This document shows positions 24,975 to 32,998 of a stretch of DNA of 64,000 bases, piece after piece (within the stretch, counting starts at the first letter, position 1; each line of letters opens with the position of its first letter). Source of the stretch: Paenibacillus guangzhouensis. Lineage in GTDB: Bacteria; Bacillota; Bacilli; Paenibacillales; Paenibacillaceae. The stretch spans positions 3,224,001 through 3,288,000 of the forward strand of contig NZ_CP045293.1 in NCBI RefSeq assembly GCF_009363075.1. Reading direction: 5' to 3'. The position numbers were made by a program, and so were the translations under genes. The notes beneath the pieces were generated by a model. That model searched no databases. It saw only the letters and a list, made by a program, of their open reading frames with translations, and was not told where the DNA came from.

Positions 24975-25718
24975 TCATTGAGCTTCGCATGAAGCTTGTC
25001 CACCTTTCTTGAGCTGCAGCAGCCGTTCCGGCATCATCGTCGTAATACTATCTACCCCAAGGTCGATCAGCTGTTGCATCCGAGCCAAATCATCTACCGT
25101 ATAGACCGAGACAAATAGATCATGGACATGTGCCGTATCAACGAATGCCTTTGTTACCATCTCGACATGGAGATTTACACCGCAATACCCCGCTCGGCTT
25201 GCCTGCTCGCAGAACTGCTGAATCTTCTCCCGATCTTCCTTATCATCCAAGATCATCGACATCGGTGCGTTGAGAAGGAGCGAGATGCCCGATGTATCCA
25301 CGAGAATCCCCTCCGTACATCCTGTCACATAAGTGAGATGCTCTGCACCAAGCGCCTTCACCAATTGCAATGTGGGATTGACCGCCTCTCCGTTCTTAAT
25401 ATCCAGATTCAGCTTCATGCCTCGGTATAGCGCAATGCGAAGTACATCCTCCAGCTTCACGAGTTCATGGTCCATATAAGGGGCTCCTAAACGAGATCGA
25501 AGCGGCATCCGATTGAGTTCATCCGCGCTATACTGTTCAAGGAGAGTAGAGTGGTCATGCATTAGGACAGGTTCTTGCCTATACGTTACACGAATGTCTA
25601 TTTCAGCGATGTCTACACCTAGCGCACATGCCTCCATAAAGGAGGCCCAGGTGTTCGCTGGCGCTCGTCCGGATCCCGTGTGTGCGGTTATGAAAGGCCG
25701 AACGTTGTTGTTCAACAT
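24975..25718 (-). CDS. GDPD-like phosphodiesterase with altered active site
   Basis: A 247-residue TIM-barrel protein of the glycerophosphodiester phosphodiesterase family, without a signal peptide. The family pattern HRG...PENT is here AHTGSGRAPANT, so the usual Arg after the first His and the Glu of PENT are missing, while EIDIRVT and VLMHDH keep the metal-binding Glu, Asp and second His. Either the substrate differs or the activity is reduced. The ATG at 25718 has gggg eight bases upstream; a GTG three codons earlier is possible. First gene of the operon with LplB, binding protein, LplC, PHP and MATE genes. No clear promoter was recognised in the 289-bp gap upstream. Confidence 0.8.
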   Translation of the reverse strand: MLNNNVRPFITAHTGSGRAPANTWASFMEACALGVDIAEIDIRVTYRQEPVLMHDHSTLLEQYSADELNRMPLRSRLGAPYMDHELVKLEDVLRIALYRGMKLNLDIKNGEAVNPTLQLVKALGAEHLTYVTGCTEGILVDTSGISLLLNAPMSMILDDKEDREKIQQFCEQASRAGYCGVNLHVEMVTKAFVDTAHVHDLFVSVYTVDDLARMQQLIDLGVDSITTMMPERLLQLKKGGQASCEAQ

Positions 25719-25945
25719 AAGGTTCACCCCAATCTGGTTGCTGTACCTATTTGATAGGCCGTTTACTTCCGGTTAACGATTGCAAATTCAACTATTTTTC
25801 GCAAGCCGCTTATTCTTTTACCGTTGTGATTTGTGTTTGTTGTTTGTTGACTGATCTTGTTACATCTTCACTTTAAGGAGTGAATGTTTTCGTGAGATTA
25901 ACCCGTTATTAATGTTTCTTAAAGGTCAATTCGACGCTAACACGA

Positions 25946-25977
25946 CAAAAAAGGCCCTCGGCTGTGCCGAAGACCTT
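25946..25977 (-). terminator. Terminator of the nucleotidase-metallophosphoesterase-DeoR operon
   Basis: On the minus strand AAGGTCTTCGGC pairs with GCCGAGGGCCTT across a three-base loop, followed by T residues. Confidence 0.8.
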
Positions 25978-26007
25978 CTCGCATCGATCATTCTATTAAC
26001 CACTATT

Positions 26008-26796
26008 TCACTCGTCTGCCACGATCCAAGTAATTCCCTTCATTTCTAACTCTTGCCCCCAGGATGAAGGATAAGCTTGATCACACACAATCACGTCAAT
26101 TTTCTCCATAGGTCCAATGTGGCAAAAAGCTTGAATGCCTATTTTACTATAGTCAGCAACGACGATAATCTCCTTTGCTCTATTGGTCACGGCTCTGGAG
26201 ATCACAGAATCGTTCATGTCATAATCGCTAATGCCTGTCTGAATCGACACGCCGCCTACCGATATAAAGGCTTTATCAACGTAAAAATGAGTTAGCATAT
26301 CAAGACCTAGATGACCGCTAACCGACTGCTGCTCCGGCGAGATTTCTCCACCAAGAATGATGATGCGGCCGCTGAATAACCCTTGCGATACGGAGTCGCG
26401 AAGCAGACACGCAACGGTTAAGGAGTTGGTGATGACCGTAATCCGTTTTCGCCCCTTCAATGCTCGAGCCAGTTCAAGCGTCGTTGTGCCGGTGTCCATG
26501 TAGATCGTATTTCCATCTTCGATCAAAGATGCTGCGCATCGTCCGATCCTTTGCTTGGCCTCATGTTGAAGAACTTGCCGCTGCTGATAAGGAGGTTCTC
26601 CGGTATCATATTGTATCTTCACGGCGCCGCCATACACGCGCCGAAGCCTTTTCTCCTCATCCAATGCACCGAGATCCCGTCGAATGGTCTCATTGGACAC
26701 TTGGAGCTGCTCTGCGAGTTGAACGACATGAACTTTCCCGCCTCCATCGAGCTGTTCTAATATATACTGCTTGCGTTCTTCCGATAATAGAGACAC
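26008..26796 (-). CDS. DeoR-family transcriptional regulator
   Basis: A 262-residue regulator: N-terminal DeoR helix-turn-helix (VVQLAEQLQVSNETIRRDLG, ending in LRRVYGGAV) and a C-terminal phosphosugar-sensing domain (IYMDTGTTTLELARAL, VITNSLTVACLL, VVADYSKIG). The start is the GTG at 26796 (gaggag seven bases upstream); the longer frame upstream overlaps the previous gene. DeoR proteins usually respond to phosphorylated sugars, fitting a locus rich in phosphoester enzymes. It is the last gene of its operon and probably controls this operon and the adjacent importer operon. Confidence 0.92.
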   Translation of the reverse strand: MSLLSEERKQYILEQLDGGGKVHVVQLAEQLQVSNETIRRDLGALDEEKRLRRVYGGAVKIQYDTGEPPYQQRQVLQHEAKQRIGRCAASLIEDGNTIYMDTGTTTLELARALKGRKRITVITNSLTVACLLRDSVSQGLFSGRIIILGGEISPEQQSVSGHLGLDMLTHFYVDKAFISVGGVSIQTGISDYDMNDSVISRAVTNRAKEIIVVADYSKIGIQAFCHIGPMEKIDVIVCDQAYPSSWGQELEMKGITWIVADE

Positions 26797-26818
26797 GCCG
26801 TAACTCCTCTTTTCCTCA

Positions 26819-28573
26819 TCAGATATCCGGTTGAAGCAGTCCAAAACGCGCCTTAAAGTGCAAAGGAATCGTAAAGGAATGATCTTCACCCGTTAAAAAG
26901 CGGTAATCAGGATAGCTTAGCTCTTCATCGGCTGCCATTTGATCGACCCATGGTGAAAAGGTGCGGAACTTTACTTGGTTGAGCGCTTCATCAAACTCCG
27001 CAAGCCGCAGCCAGCCGTTGCCGCCCCGATAACTATCTTGATAATTGATTAATAGTTGAATCACATCCTGTCCATGCTGGTTCGATCGAACCTGATATCC
27101 CGCTCCATCATAATGACCGTTTACCGTCATGAACACCTGATTATACGGATCAACAAGCTGTTCCCAAATCATACGTCCATTCGCCGATTCTTCTAATTGA
27201 CGGGTATGATTGTGGTATAGAATATCATGAGAGATAACAACCGTAGGCAGCTCTAGGTGTTCATCTAGGATTTGCTTGCACCAATGAATATCTGATGTGA
27301 GGTGCTTCATATCGACTATCAGCCATAGATAGTTGTAACTTCCCGCTTCCATGATGCCATAGGAGCTGTAGCGCGAAGGGGCGTATCCCTTCACATAGGG
27401 CTTATCCTTGAAGCGATGCGGACCGAAATATCCGAGATACGTATCCGCATCATCATAATCATGATTGCCTGCCGTCATCAAATAAGGGATCTCATCATGA
27501 TCGAGGATGGATATCGCCAGTGAAGCCCGTTCCCATTCTTCTCTAGCATCACTATGGTCTACCACGTCGCCAAGAAATGCCGTCATGGCAATATTCCCAT
27601 GGGAAGACCACTTCCTCACCCACTCCACCTGCGCATGGAACATATGTGGATTAAGATATACAAGTTTCTGCGGATCAGGAATGAACACAAAATGGTAATT
27701 ACACTGCATGTACGAAGCGACTTCTCCTTCATTTGTACCCTCGAGAATCTTAAGCGGCTTCAGATCATCCAGCCATGCCGACTTATGCAGCGGCTTATCC
27801 GTTAGTCGGATCTGGCTAATTCGCCCTGAGAATAATTTGTCGAGCTTCCCTTGCCATTCAGATGCACCAACATTCCATCCCTTCCCCGGGACGACAGAGA
27901 GCCCCTGAAGATCTTGCTGAAGGCAAGCATAGTCACATATGCCATTCACATAGAGCAGCGTCTGTTTGGTATCGTTCACGATCACAACATGATGCCATTC
28001 CTCCTCTTTCAAATACCGCGACCAGCTCGTCGCTGACGTATTCCCCTGTGCCGGATGGTAGACCCACTGGTACTCCATGCAATTGGATACCGATAACGTC
28101 GCAAGCAGCTCGTGTTCTGCCTCTCGCCCAAGCTCTGCCCCGCTCCCCTGTCTCGTTAGCACGCCCATCCAACTGTGTGAGGCCTCATCAAAAGGATGGG
28201 GCAGGTGCACAATGGCTTCGATCGTATACCCTTCTTCAAAAGAGAGTTCGTTGATCGGTGCCTTTTCAGTCGTCCGGAAATAACTGCGGCCAGCAGCATC
28301 GAGGTCATTATTAAAACTCAATACCTCTCCATGGTATGGATCTTGCTCCCACTTCATGGATGGCCGCTCCTCTGACAGATCTAATGGATTAGCAGCGCAA
28401 GGAATCGATACGGCCTCCAAATGATTTCCATTTCCACTCTGATCTTCAATGATGAGATCACCCGCTTCCATGGAGCCCGATAATACATGATCCGAACGGA
28501 AAACCCAGTGTGCAACAACACGCGGCAAAGACGCATGGCTCTTCAAATGATCGTCCATTTCTCGAGAAGTCAT
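26819..28573 (-). CDS. LamG-fused calcineurin-like metallophosphoesterase
   Basis: A 584-residue protein without a signal peptide. The N-terminal half (about residues 20-270) is a LamG/concanavalin-like jelly roll (YTIEAIVHLPHPF, EEWHHVVIVNDTKQTLLYVN). The C-terminal half is a binuclear metallophosphoesterase with FLGDVVDHSD, TAGNHDYDD, VVISHD and VNGHYDG motifs. Such fusions are usually exported, so the missing signal is odd unless the start is misplaced. ATG 28573 is chosen (gagagg eight bases upstream). It is the second gene of an operon, 13 bp after the nucleotidase gene. Confidence 0.85.
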   Translation of the reverse strand: MTSREMDDHLKSHASLPRVVAHWVFRSDHVLSGSMEAGDLIIEDQSGNGNHLEAVSIPCAANPLDLSEERPSMKWEQDPYHGEVLSFNNDLDAAGRSYFRTTEKAPINELSFEEGYTIEAIVHLPHPFDEASHSWMGVLTRQGSGAELGREAEHELLATLSVSNCMEYQWVYHPAQGNTSATSWSRYLKEEEWHHVVIVNDTKQTLLYVNGICDYACLQQDLQGLSVVPGKGWNVGASEWQGKLDKLFSGRISQIRLTDKPLHKSAWLDDLKPLKILEGTNEGEVASYMQCNYHFVFIPDPQKLVYLNPHMFHAQVEWVRKWSSHGNIAMTAFLGDVVDHSDAREEWERASLAISILDHDEIPYLMTAGNHDYDDADTYLGYFGPHRFKDKPYVKGYAPSRYSSYGIMEAGSYNYLWLIVDMKHLTSDIHWCKQILDEHLELPTVVISHDILYHNHTRQLEESANGRMIWEQLVDPYNQVFMTVNGHYDGAGYQVRSNQHGQDVIQLLINYQDSYRGGNGWLRLAEFDEALNQVKFRTFSPWVDQMAADEELSYPDYRFLTGEDHSFTIPLHFKARFGLLQPDI

Positions 28574-28585
28574 GTCTGGCACCTC

Positions 28586-29128
28586 TCAATCACACGGCTG
28601 GAGTTGAGCCATGAACCACGCTTTTGCTTCCAACCAATTATTCACACGTACATATCCGGTCTCATGAACATTGCGAGGCGCTGTAAAGAGAATCCCTTGC
28701 CCCTCGAAGGCACGAAGCTGATTCACATTGTCATCGACCATGTAGTCTGCGCGAATGATGCTCTTATCGCCACAGAATACAAAGTTCATCGCATTCAAAA
28801 AATCAAAATGCTCCAGCAGCCACTCATACTTGGCCTGGAAAGAGGCCGGTACTTCCATGGCTGCAGTAGTAATATAGATCTCGTAATGTTCCGAGAGCTC
28901 TCGAAGCACTTCTTGGCTATGCGCCATCACCTTAATATTGCGAAAGAAATCTTCCCGATCATAATAACTTTCAATCGCCTGTCTGGCATTAGGCCTAGCC
29001 TGAACCAAGTTCATACCTTCAAGTTCTGACACCTTCAGTTCATCTTGATAATCCCGGTTATACCACTCCAGATGTGTAGTCAGCGTGTCTGCAATGACTT
29101 CATCCATATCAATGGCTATACGTTTCAT
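28586..29128 (-). CDS. 5'(3')-deoxyribonucleotidase-type HAD phosphatase (NT5C family)
   Basis: A 180-residue HAD phosphatase. The nucleophile motif DMDEV (Asp7, Asp9) at the N-terminus, the ITTAAMEVP motif II and CGDKSIIRADYMVDD motif IV are those of the NT5C family that dephosphorylates nucleoside monophosphates. ATG 29128 (gggggagcgaacg upstream) is preferred over an upstream in-frame ATG. It is the first gene of the operon with metallophosphoesterase and DeoR genes. Confidence 0.88.
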   Translation of the reverse strand: MKRIAIDMDEVIADTLTTHLEWYNRDYQDELKVSELEGMNLVQARPNARQAIESYYDREDFFRNIKVMAHSQEVLRELSEHYEIYITTAAMEVPASFQAKYEWLLEHFDFLNAMNFVFCGDKSIIRADYMVDDNVNQLRAFEGQGILFTAPRNVHETGYVRVNNWLEAKAWFMAQLQPCD

Positions 29129-29230
29129 CGTTCGCTCCCCCTGCAAGTCATGATCACATCCAACACAATCAGGCAACAATACAAATAAGTCTCACAGAAC
29201 CAAAACGGATGTCTCCATCATAGAAGATAT

Positions 29231-29259
29231 ATGTTAGCTTTATTTAAAACTTTTGTTAA
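29231..29259 (-). promoter_or_regulatory. Promoter of the nucleotidase operon
   Basis: On the minus strand TTAACA (29254-29259) and TAACAT (29231-29236) are 17 bp apart, about 100 bp upstream of the nucleotidase start. The 264-bp gap is otherwise AT-rich with no gene. Confidence 0.45.
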
Positions 29260-29392
29260 ATATTTGTAAATGGATGGTGTTTATGCATATTTAGTTTGGT
29301 GTCTATGGTTTAAGAGACTATACCTCTTGAAAGTAGTTAGAATATACTATCGTAACTCGTGTTAGTTAAATTAGTTCATGAAAGGTTGAGCA

Positions 29393-29737
29393 ATGATGAG
29401 ATCAGATAATAACTTCACGATCAACGACGACGGTTATTCCCCAGATGAGCAATCTCCACCAATGAATAGTCCTCCTTCCAAATCTTTTTTTGAGCATATC
29501 GGTGGAATGGACGGTGTGATGTCCATCATGGGACAATTTCAACAAGCATATGGATTGTACAAGCAAATGCGCCCTACATTTGATTTGTTTAGCTCGTTTA
29601 TGCAGCCCAAAGCATTCGTGCAGAACGTGAATTCACATAAGAATAGAAACAAGAGTTCGAGATCCCGTAATGGTAATAAAAGAGCCAATAGTCATGCTGC
29701 ATATAGAAAAAGAGTTGCGAAGGGAAAGCGGATCTGA
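29393..29737 (+). CDS. Small hypothetical protein, basic Ser/Asn/Lys-rich tail
   Basis: A 114-residue protein with an acidic/proline N-terminus, a central helix-forming segment (GMDGVMSIMGQFQQAYGLYK, then QMRPTFDLFSSFM) and a very basic tail rich in Ser, Arg, Asn and Lys. The pattern recalls the short YqfQ/VrrA-like and spore-associated proteins of Bacillales, but no firm family is claimed. aaagg lies upstream of tandem ATG codons at 29393 and 29396, and a terminator follows at 29767. It is monocistronic. Confidence 0.65.
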   Translation: MMRSDNNFTINDDGYSPDEQSPPMNSPPSKSFFEHIGGMDGVMSIMGQFQQAYGLYKQMRPTFDLFSSFMQPKAFVQNVNSHKNRNKSSRSRNGNKRANSHAAYRKRVAKGKRI

Positions 29738-29766
29738 ATCATTCGGTTCCTGATCCTCGCCAGATT

Positions 29767-29804
29767 AAAAAAGACTGCCTAACAAACTCTAGGCAGCCTT
29801 TTTC
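29767..29804. terminator. Bidirectional terminator between convergent small genes
   Basis: CTGCCTA and TAGGCAG form the stem with A-runs on the left and T-runs on the right, serving the plus gene ending at 29737 and the minus gene ending at 29812. Confidence 0.8.
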
Positions 29805-29811
29805 TTGTGTT

Positions 29812-30066
29812 TTAGTATAATGTAGGAATTGGAGGACATGAAACTGCACTGATAAATCTTGGATCCATACCGTAGTACGACCAGAACACACCATTCCAAC
29901 GATAGCCCGAAACTTCACCATATTCCACACGTGTCGGATAAAACCAAAAGCTTTCCCCATTTATTAACCATACATATGTGTATTGATGAACGCAGTCTAC
30001 GATATAGGATACAGCAGGTTTTTGTGGGACGAAATTTGGGGGTGGGGACTGTGGCATATATGTCAT
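29812..30066 (-). CDS. Small Tyr/Trp/Pro-rich protein of a Bacillales-type family
   Basis: An 84-residue protein without signal peptide. The core CVHQYTYVWLINGESFWFYP, then TRVEYGEVSGYRWNGVFWSY, GMDPRFISAVSC, resembles a family of small aromatic-rich proteins with unknown function found in spore-forming Bacillales. That family link is from memory and unverified. The ribosome site aaggagtgaaatcac is excellent. Confidence 0.65.
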   Translation of the reverse strand: MTYMPQSPPPNFVPQKPAVSYIVDCVHQYTYVWLINGESFWFYPTRVEYGEVSGYRWNGVFWSYYGMDPRFISAVSCPPIPTLY

Positions 30067-30158
30067 GTGATTTCACTCCTTATGAAGGGGAATCAATTTG
30101 AGCTATGTATTGTATGTAGGTTCATAACTAAATGATCGTACAGACGCCTAATTCAATA

Positions 30159-30204
30159 AGAAAAGGACAAGTCGGTAAGTAATTTTACTTACGATCTTGT
30201 CCTT
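30159..30204 (-). terminator. Terminator of the NlpC/P60 gene
   Basis: On the minus strand AAGGACAAG..TAAGTA pairs with TACTTA..CTTGTCCTT, followed by TTCTT. It begins 18 bp past the stop. Confidence 0.75.
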
Positions 30205-30221
30205 AAAAGCAATTGCTAATA

Positions 30222-30686
30222 TTAGCTCATCATTTTATGATAACTTTGCTGACTGACAACACGTCTAGCCGTAACATACCGATTTTTATAATAGGATTCA
30301 GACAGACTACTTATCGTTACACCTTTACTGCTTGATGAATGCGCAAACTTATTGTCGCCAAGGAAAAGACCAACATGAGAAATCCCTTGTCCATCCGTAT
30401 TGAAAAACACCAAGTCCCCTGCGCGTAGATTTGCTTGATCTACCTTTGTACCTTCTGTTGCCTGCGTTTTTGAAGTACGTGGTAAATCTAACTTGAACTT
30501 ATCAAAAATATATTGAATGAAACCCGAGCAATCAAAGCCAGATTTTGTCGTACCTCCCCAGAGGTATGGCGTTCCAATAACTTTATCCACTTCATTTGTA
30601 AGATTAGACGAACTAGCATATGTACTTGTGGTACCAGCGGTAAACAACATTGCCGCTCCTAACATGGAAATAATGACTTTCTTCAT
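30222..30686 (-). CDS. Secreted NlpC/P60 cell-wall endopeptidase
   Basis: A 154-residue exported protein: signal peptide MKKVIISMLGAAMLFTAG ending at TYA-SS, then an NlpC/P60 domain alone. The catalytic residues are Cys53 (GFDCSGF), His104 (ISHVGLFLG) and a third polar residue near His116 (FAHSS). It hydrolyses D-glutamyl-diaminopimelate or similar peptidoglycan links. There is no LysM or SH3 targeting domain. The leader contains a c-di-AMP riboswitch, tying expression to osmotic and cell-wall state. agggagacatc precedes the ATG. Confidence 0.93.
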   Translation of the reverse strand: MKKVIISMLGAAMLFTAGTTSTYASSSNLTNEVDKVIGTPYLWGGTTKSGFDCSGFIQYIFDKFKLDLPRTSKTQATEGTKVDQANLRAGDLVFFNTDGQGISHVGLFLGDNKFAHSSSSKGVTISSLSESYYKNRYVTARRVVSQQSYHKMMS

Positions 30687-30691
30687 GATGT

Positions 30692-30815
30692 CTCCCTTCG
30701 ATGCCTACGGAGTTAGCTGAGGGTTCGGTAGAAGGTTCCCTATATTCTTCAATAGATTAGAATAATTCACCCAGAATTGGTTCCCCCGTTTTCTCTAAAT
30801 AGAAATTCGGCCAAA
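30692..30815 (-). promoter_or_regulatory. c-di-AMP (ydaO/yuaA-type) riboswitch
   Basis: The minus-strand leader carries the ydaO consensus blocks in order: GGCCGAATTT, GGGGGAACCA, GGGTGAAT, then AGGGAACCTT, CGAACCC and CAGCTAACTCCGTAGGC, ending against the ribosome site of the NlpC/P60 gene. In Bacillus this motif binds c-di-AMP and switches off cell-wall hydrolase and K/osmolyte genes. The block order and spacing support the assignment; a covariance-model search would confirm it. Confidence 0.9.
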
Positions 30816-30839
30816 TATTAATTTTTTGTAACCTTTAAT

Positions 30840-30869
30840 ACTGTATTATATTTTCAGGTATTTTGTCAA
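30840..30869 (-). promoter_or_regulatory. Promoter of the riboswitch-NlpC/P60 unit
   Basis: On the minus strand TTGACA (30864-30869) and TACAGT (30840-30845) are 18 bp apart, about 20 bp upstream of the first riboswitch block. Confidence 0.55.
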
Positions 30870-31054
30870 ATCATCTTGTAAGAGCTTACTATAACTAGAT
30901 CAGAGTCACATGCTAGATGTCTAAGTGACATGAGACCTTGATACTGTAGACTTTTGTCCTATTCAGCATTGACGAAATATCATAAAATTACAATGACAAG
31001 TAACAATAATGAGTCGAAAATACCAATTACAAAATTGTAAATAGTTATTCATAA

Positions 31055-31091
31055 TAAAAAAAGAGTGAAGCACATGAAGTACTCCACTCTT
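31055..31091 (-). terminator. Terminator of the BTAD response-regulator gene
   Basis: On the minus strand AAGAGTG pairs with CACTCTT and a T-run follows. A closely related hairpin recurs at 45384-45422. Confidence 0.8.
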
Positions 31092-31095
31092 GTGT

Positions 31096-32238
31096 TCATA
31101 TCAAGTTATTACACCACTGCTCATACCAACGGATAATTTCTTCACTGATCGGGAGCTCCATATCACTTTCCATTCTCGTCTTCAGTAGAAAAAATTGTTC
31201 TTCTACACCCACTTGATTATCAATCGCATGATTAAGCTTCATTAATAAGAAATAGTAATCTTCCTCATCCGGTTTTATCCGCTGAGCGTCCTGAATCAAC
31301 CGAATGGCTTTATCCATTAAGCCTTGTTGCTCATAAAATTCGCTTACTCTTCTTATTTGGTACAGCCATAACATTCGCAATCGTTCCCGTTCATGCTCCG
31401 CCCATAGGTACTCGTAATTTCCAAGATAATCACCAGTATACATCTTTAACACATGTTCATGAGAATCGACGGTGTCTGCATCAAGACGACCCAATTGCTT
31501 CAAATCTTTTTCCCATAACTCCGTATCAACGTGAGCATTCCCCATATCCAGCCGATAGCCTGTCTCCAATTCACCAATGCGGATGGAAATCGAATCCATC
31601 CTGTAATTTTTTAAAGTCTGGCGTATATGGTAAATCGCCGTATAGAGATATTGTACCGCTTTATCCTCTGGCGTGTCTGGCCATAACAATTCAAGTAGTA
31701 AGTTCCGACTGACTACCCGCTTGCGATGGTGGAGCAGATAAGCGAATAATTCCTGTGCCTTACTCGTCCGCCACTTCACGTTCTGCGTCTTCATGGCATT
31801 TAACTGAAAGCGGATTTGTTCGAAGCAGCAAACCATAGGCGTATTCAAATCCTGCGTTTCCTTTGTTCCTTTTAGATTCATTTTATCCATAACGCGCATG
31901 ACCGTTTGGTTTAGTCGCTCGAGTTGTACCGGCTTCATGATGTAATCCACAGCATAAAGCTCGAATGCACGCACGGCATACTGATCGTAACCAGTGACAA
32001 AAACAATTTCCGTACCAGGGACGACGGTCTGTATCTGCATGCCCAGCTCTAATCCATCGATCTCAGGCATTTGGATATCCAAAAAAACGACATCGGGGCG
32101 ATGCTCTAAAACGCCTAAGGTCACTTCATTCGGATCCGAATATGAGGCGACGATCTCCACACCACTAACCACACGTTCAAGCAATTTCTGAAGTCTACTC
32201 AATGCTAGCGGCTCATCGTCAACCAAAATAACTTTCAT
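31096..32238 (-). CDS. Orphan response regulator with BTAD (SARP-like) output
   Basis: A 380-residue regulator. Residues 1-120 are a receiver domain with the phospho-acceptor Asp54 (VVFLDIQMPEIDG) and conserved VDD and MKPVQ motifs. Residues about 145-230 form an OmpR-like winged helix (RTSKAQELFAYLLHHRKRVV) and about 235-375 the bacterial transcriptional activation (BTAD) helical domain. No histidine kinase is adjacent, so its partner is elsewhere. It is monocistronic, divergent from a small gene at 32583. Targets are unknown. Confidence 0.9.
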   Translation of the reverse strand: MKVILVDDEPLALSRLQKLLERVVSGVEIVASYSDPNEVTLGVLEHRPDVVFLDIQMPEIDGLELGMQIQTVVPGTEIVFVTGYDQYAVRAFELYAVDYIMKPVQLERLNQTVMRVMDKMNLKGTKETQDLNTPMVCCFEQIRFQLNAMKTQNVKWRTSKAQELFAYLLHHRKRVVSRNLLLELLWPDTPEDKAVQYLYTAIYHIRQTLKNYRMDSISIRIGELETGYRLDMGNAHVDTELWEKDLKQLGRLDADTVDSHEHVLKMYTGDYLGNYEYLWAEHERERLRMLWLYQIRRVSEFYEQQGLMDKAIRLIQDAQRIKPDEEDYYFLLMKLNHAIDNQVGVEEQFFLLKTRMESDMELPISEEIIRWYEQWCNNLI

Positions 32239-32582
32239 TTATTAACCATCCCTTTTGCATATACTTGTTAAGAATAATATTTTTAGTAATAAAGTGAACA
32301 TTAATCATAAGGATGCTATTAGTGAAAGTTATGTCTTCCAATATATCGACACTTTCATTATTTAATATCGGTCAGGTAACATAATGGAATGATATTATGG
32401 ATAGATTGCCAACATAATAAAACCATAATACAATACGCTTATTTCCAAGCGAGGCAGTCTAAACAGGCCTTCTTCGCTTTCGATAGCACACAGCTCACGC
32501 TCCACCTTGTTTAGAATTTGTCGAGTTTTGTCGTATATAATAGATTTCACAATGGAACTCGAAAGATACAAGGGGGATTACT
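32239..32582. other. 344-bp divergent intergenic region
   Basis: AT-rich gap between the minus-strand response-regulator gene and the plus-strand small gene. A TATAAT-like box occurs near 32537, but no convincing paired promoter, operator or RNA motif was recognised. Confidence 0.4.
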
Positions 32583-32798
32583 GTGCATCGGAACGTTCTC
32601 AAAGAATTACACAAGCTTAGCCATGACGACGAACTGAGATATCATCTGCTCATGAGATATTTGCGAACCATCGGAGAGGAGAAGAAACAACGCGGTTTTC
32701 TTAAAAAATTCAAAAAACAATGGAAAACGTACGTGTCAGCAAAAAAAGAGAGTCCTCTGATAAGATCGATGGATACATCCCAGTCTTCGAATGAATAG
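32583..32798 (+). CDS. Small basic hypothetical protein
   Basis: A 71-residue protein starting at GTG 32583 with aaggggg six bases upstream. It is helical and basic in the middle (GEEKKQRGFLKKFKKQWKTY) with a Ser-rich end. No family is recognised. A hairpin at 32831-32863 follows. It might be a genuine short gene, supported mainly by the ribosome site. Confidence 0.5.
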   Translation: MHRNVLKELHKLSHDDELRYHLLMRYLRTIGEEKKQRGFLKKFKKQWKTYVSAKKESPLIRSMDTSQSSNE

Positions 32799-32830
32799 TC
32801 TTTGCCGATATCATTCCTTCATTCATAAAT

Positions 32831-32863
32831 CAACAATGGCCGACTTCATGTCGTCCATTGTTG
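32831..32863. terminator. Hairpin after the small gene (weak terminator)
   Basis: CAACAATGG and CCATTGTTG form a perfect 9-bp stem with inner GAC/GTC pairing, but no proper T-run follows on either strand. Confidence 0.4.
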
Positions 32864-32934
32864 CACAAATCCTCACGCTACTCTGCCGATTTCCCTTCAC
32901 TCCAAAAATTCTTTGATGAAGCGTTAACTATAAC

Positions 32935-32966
32935 AAAAAATCGCGCCCCATAATGGAGAACGCGAT
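32935..32966 (-). terminator. Terminator of the adhesin-sortase operon
   Basis: On the minus strand ATCGCG pairs with CGCGAT followed by seven T residues. Confidence 0.75.
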
Positions 32967-32998
32967 ACGATGCAACTTAACTCCGTATTTTAACATCT

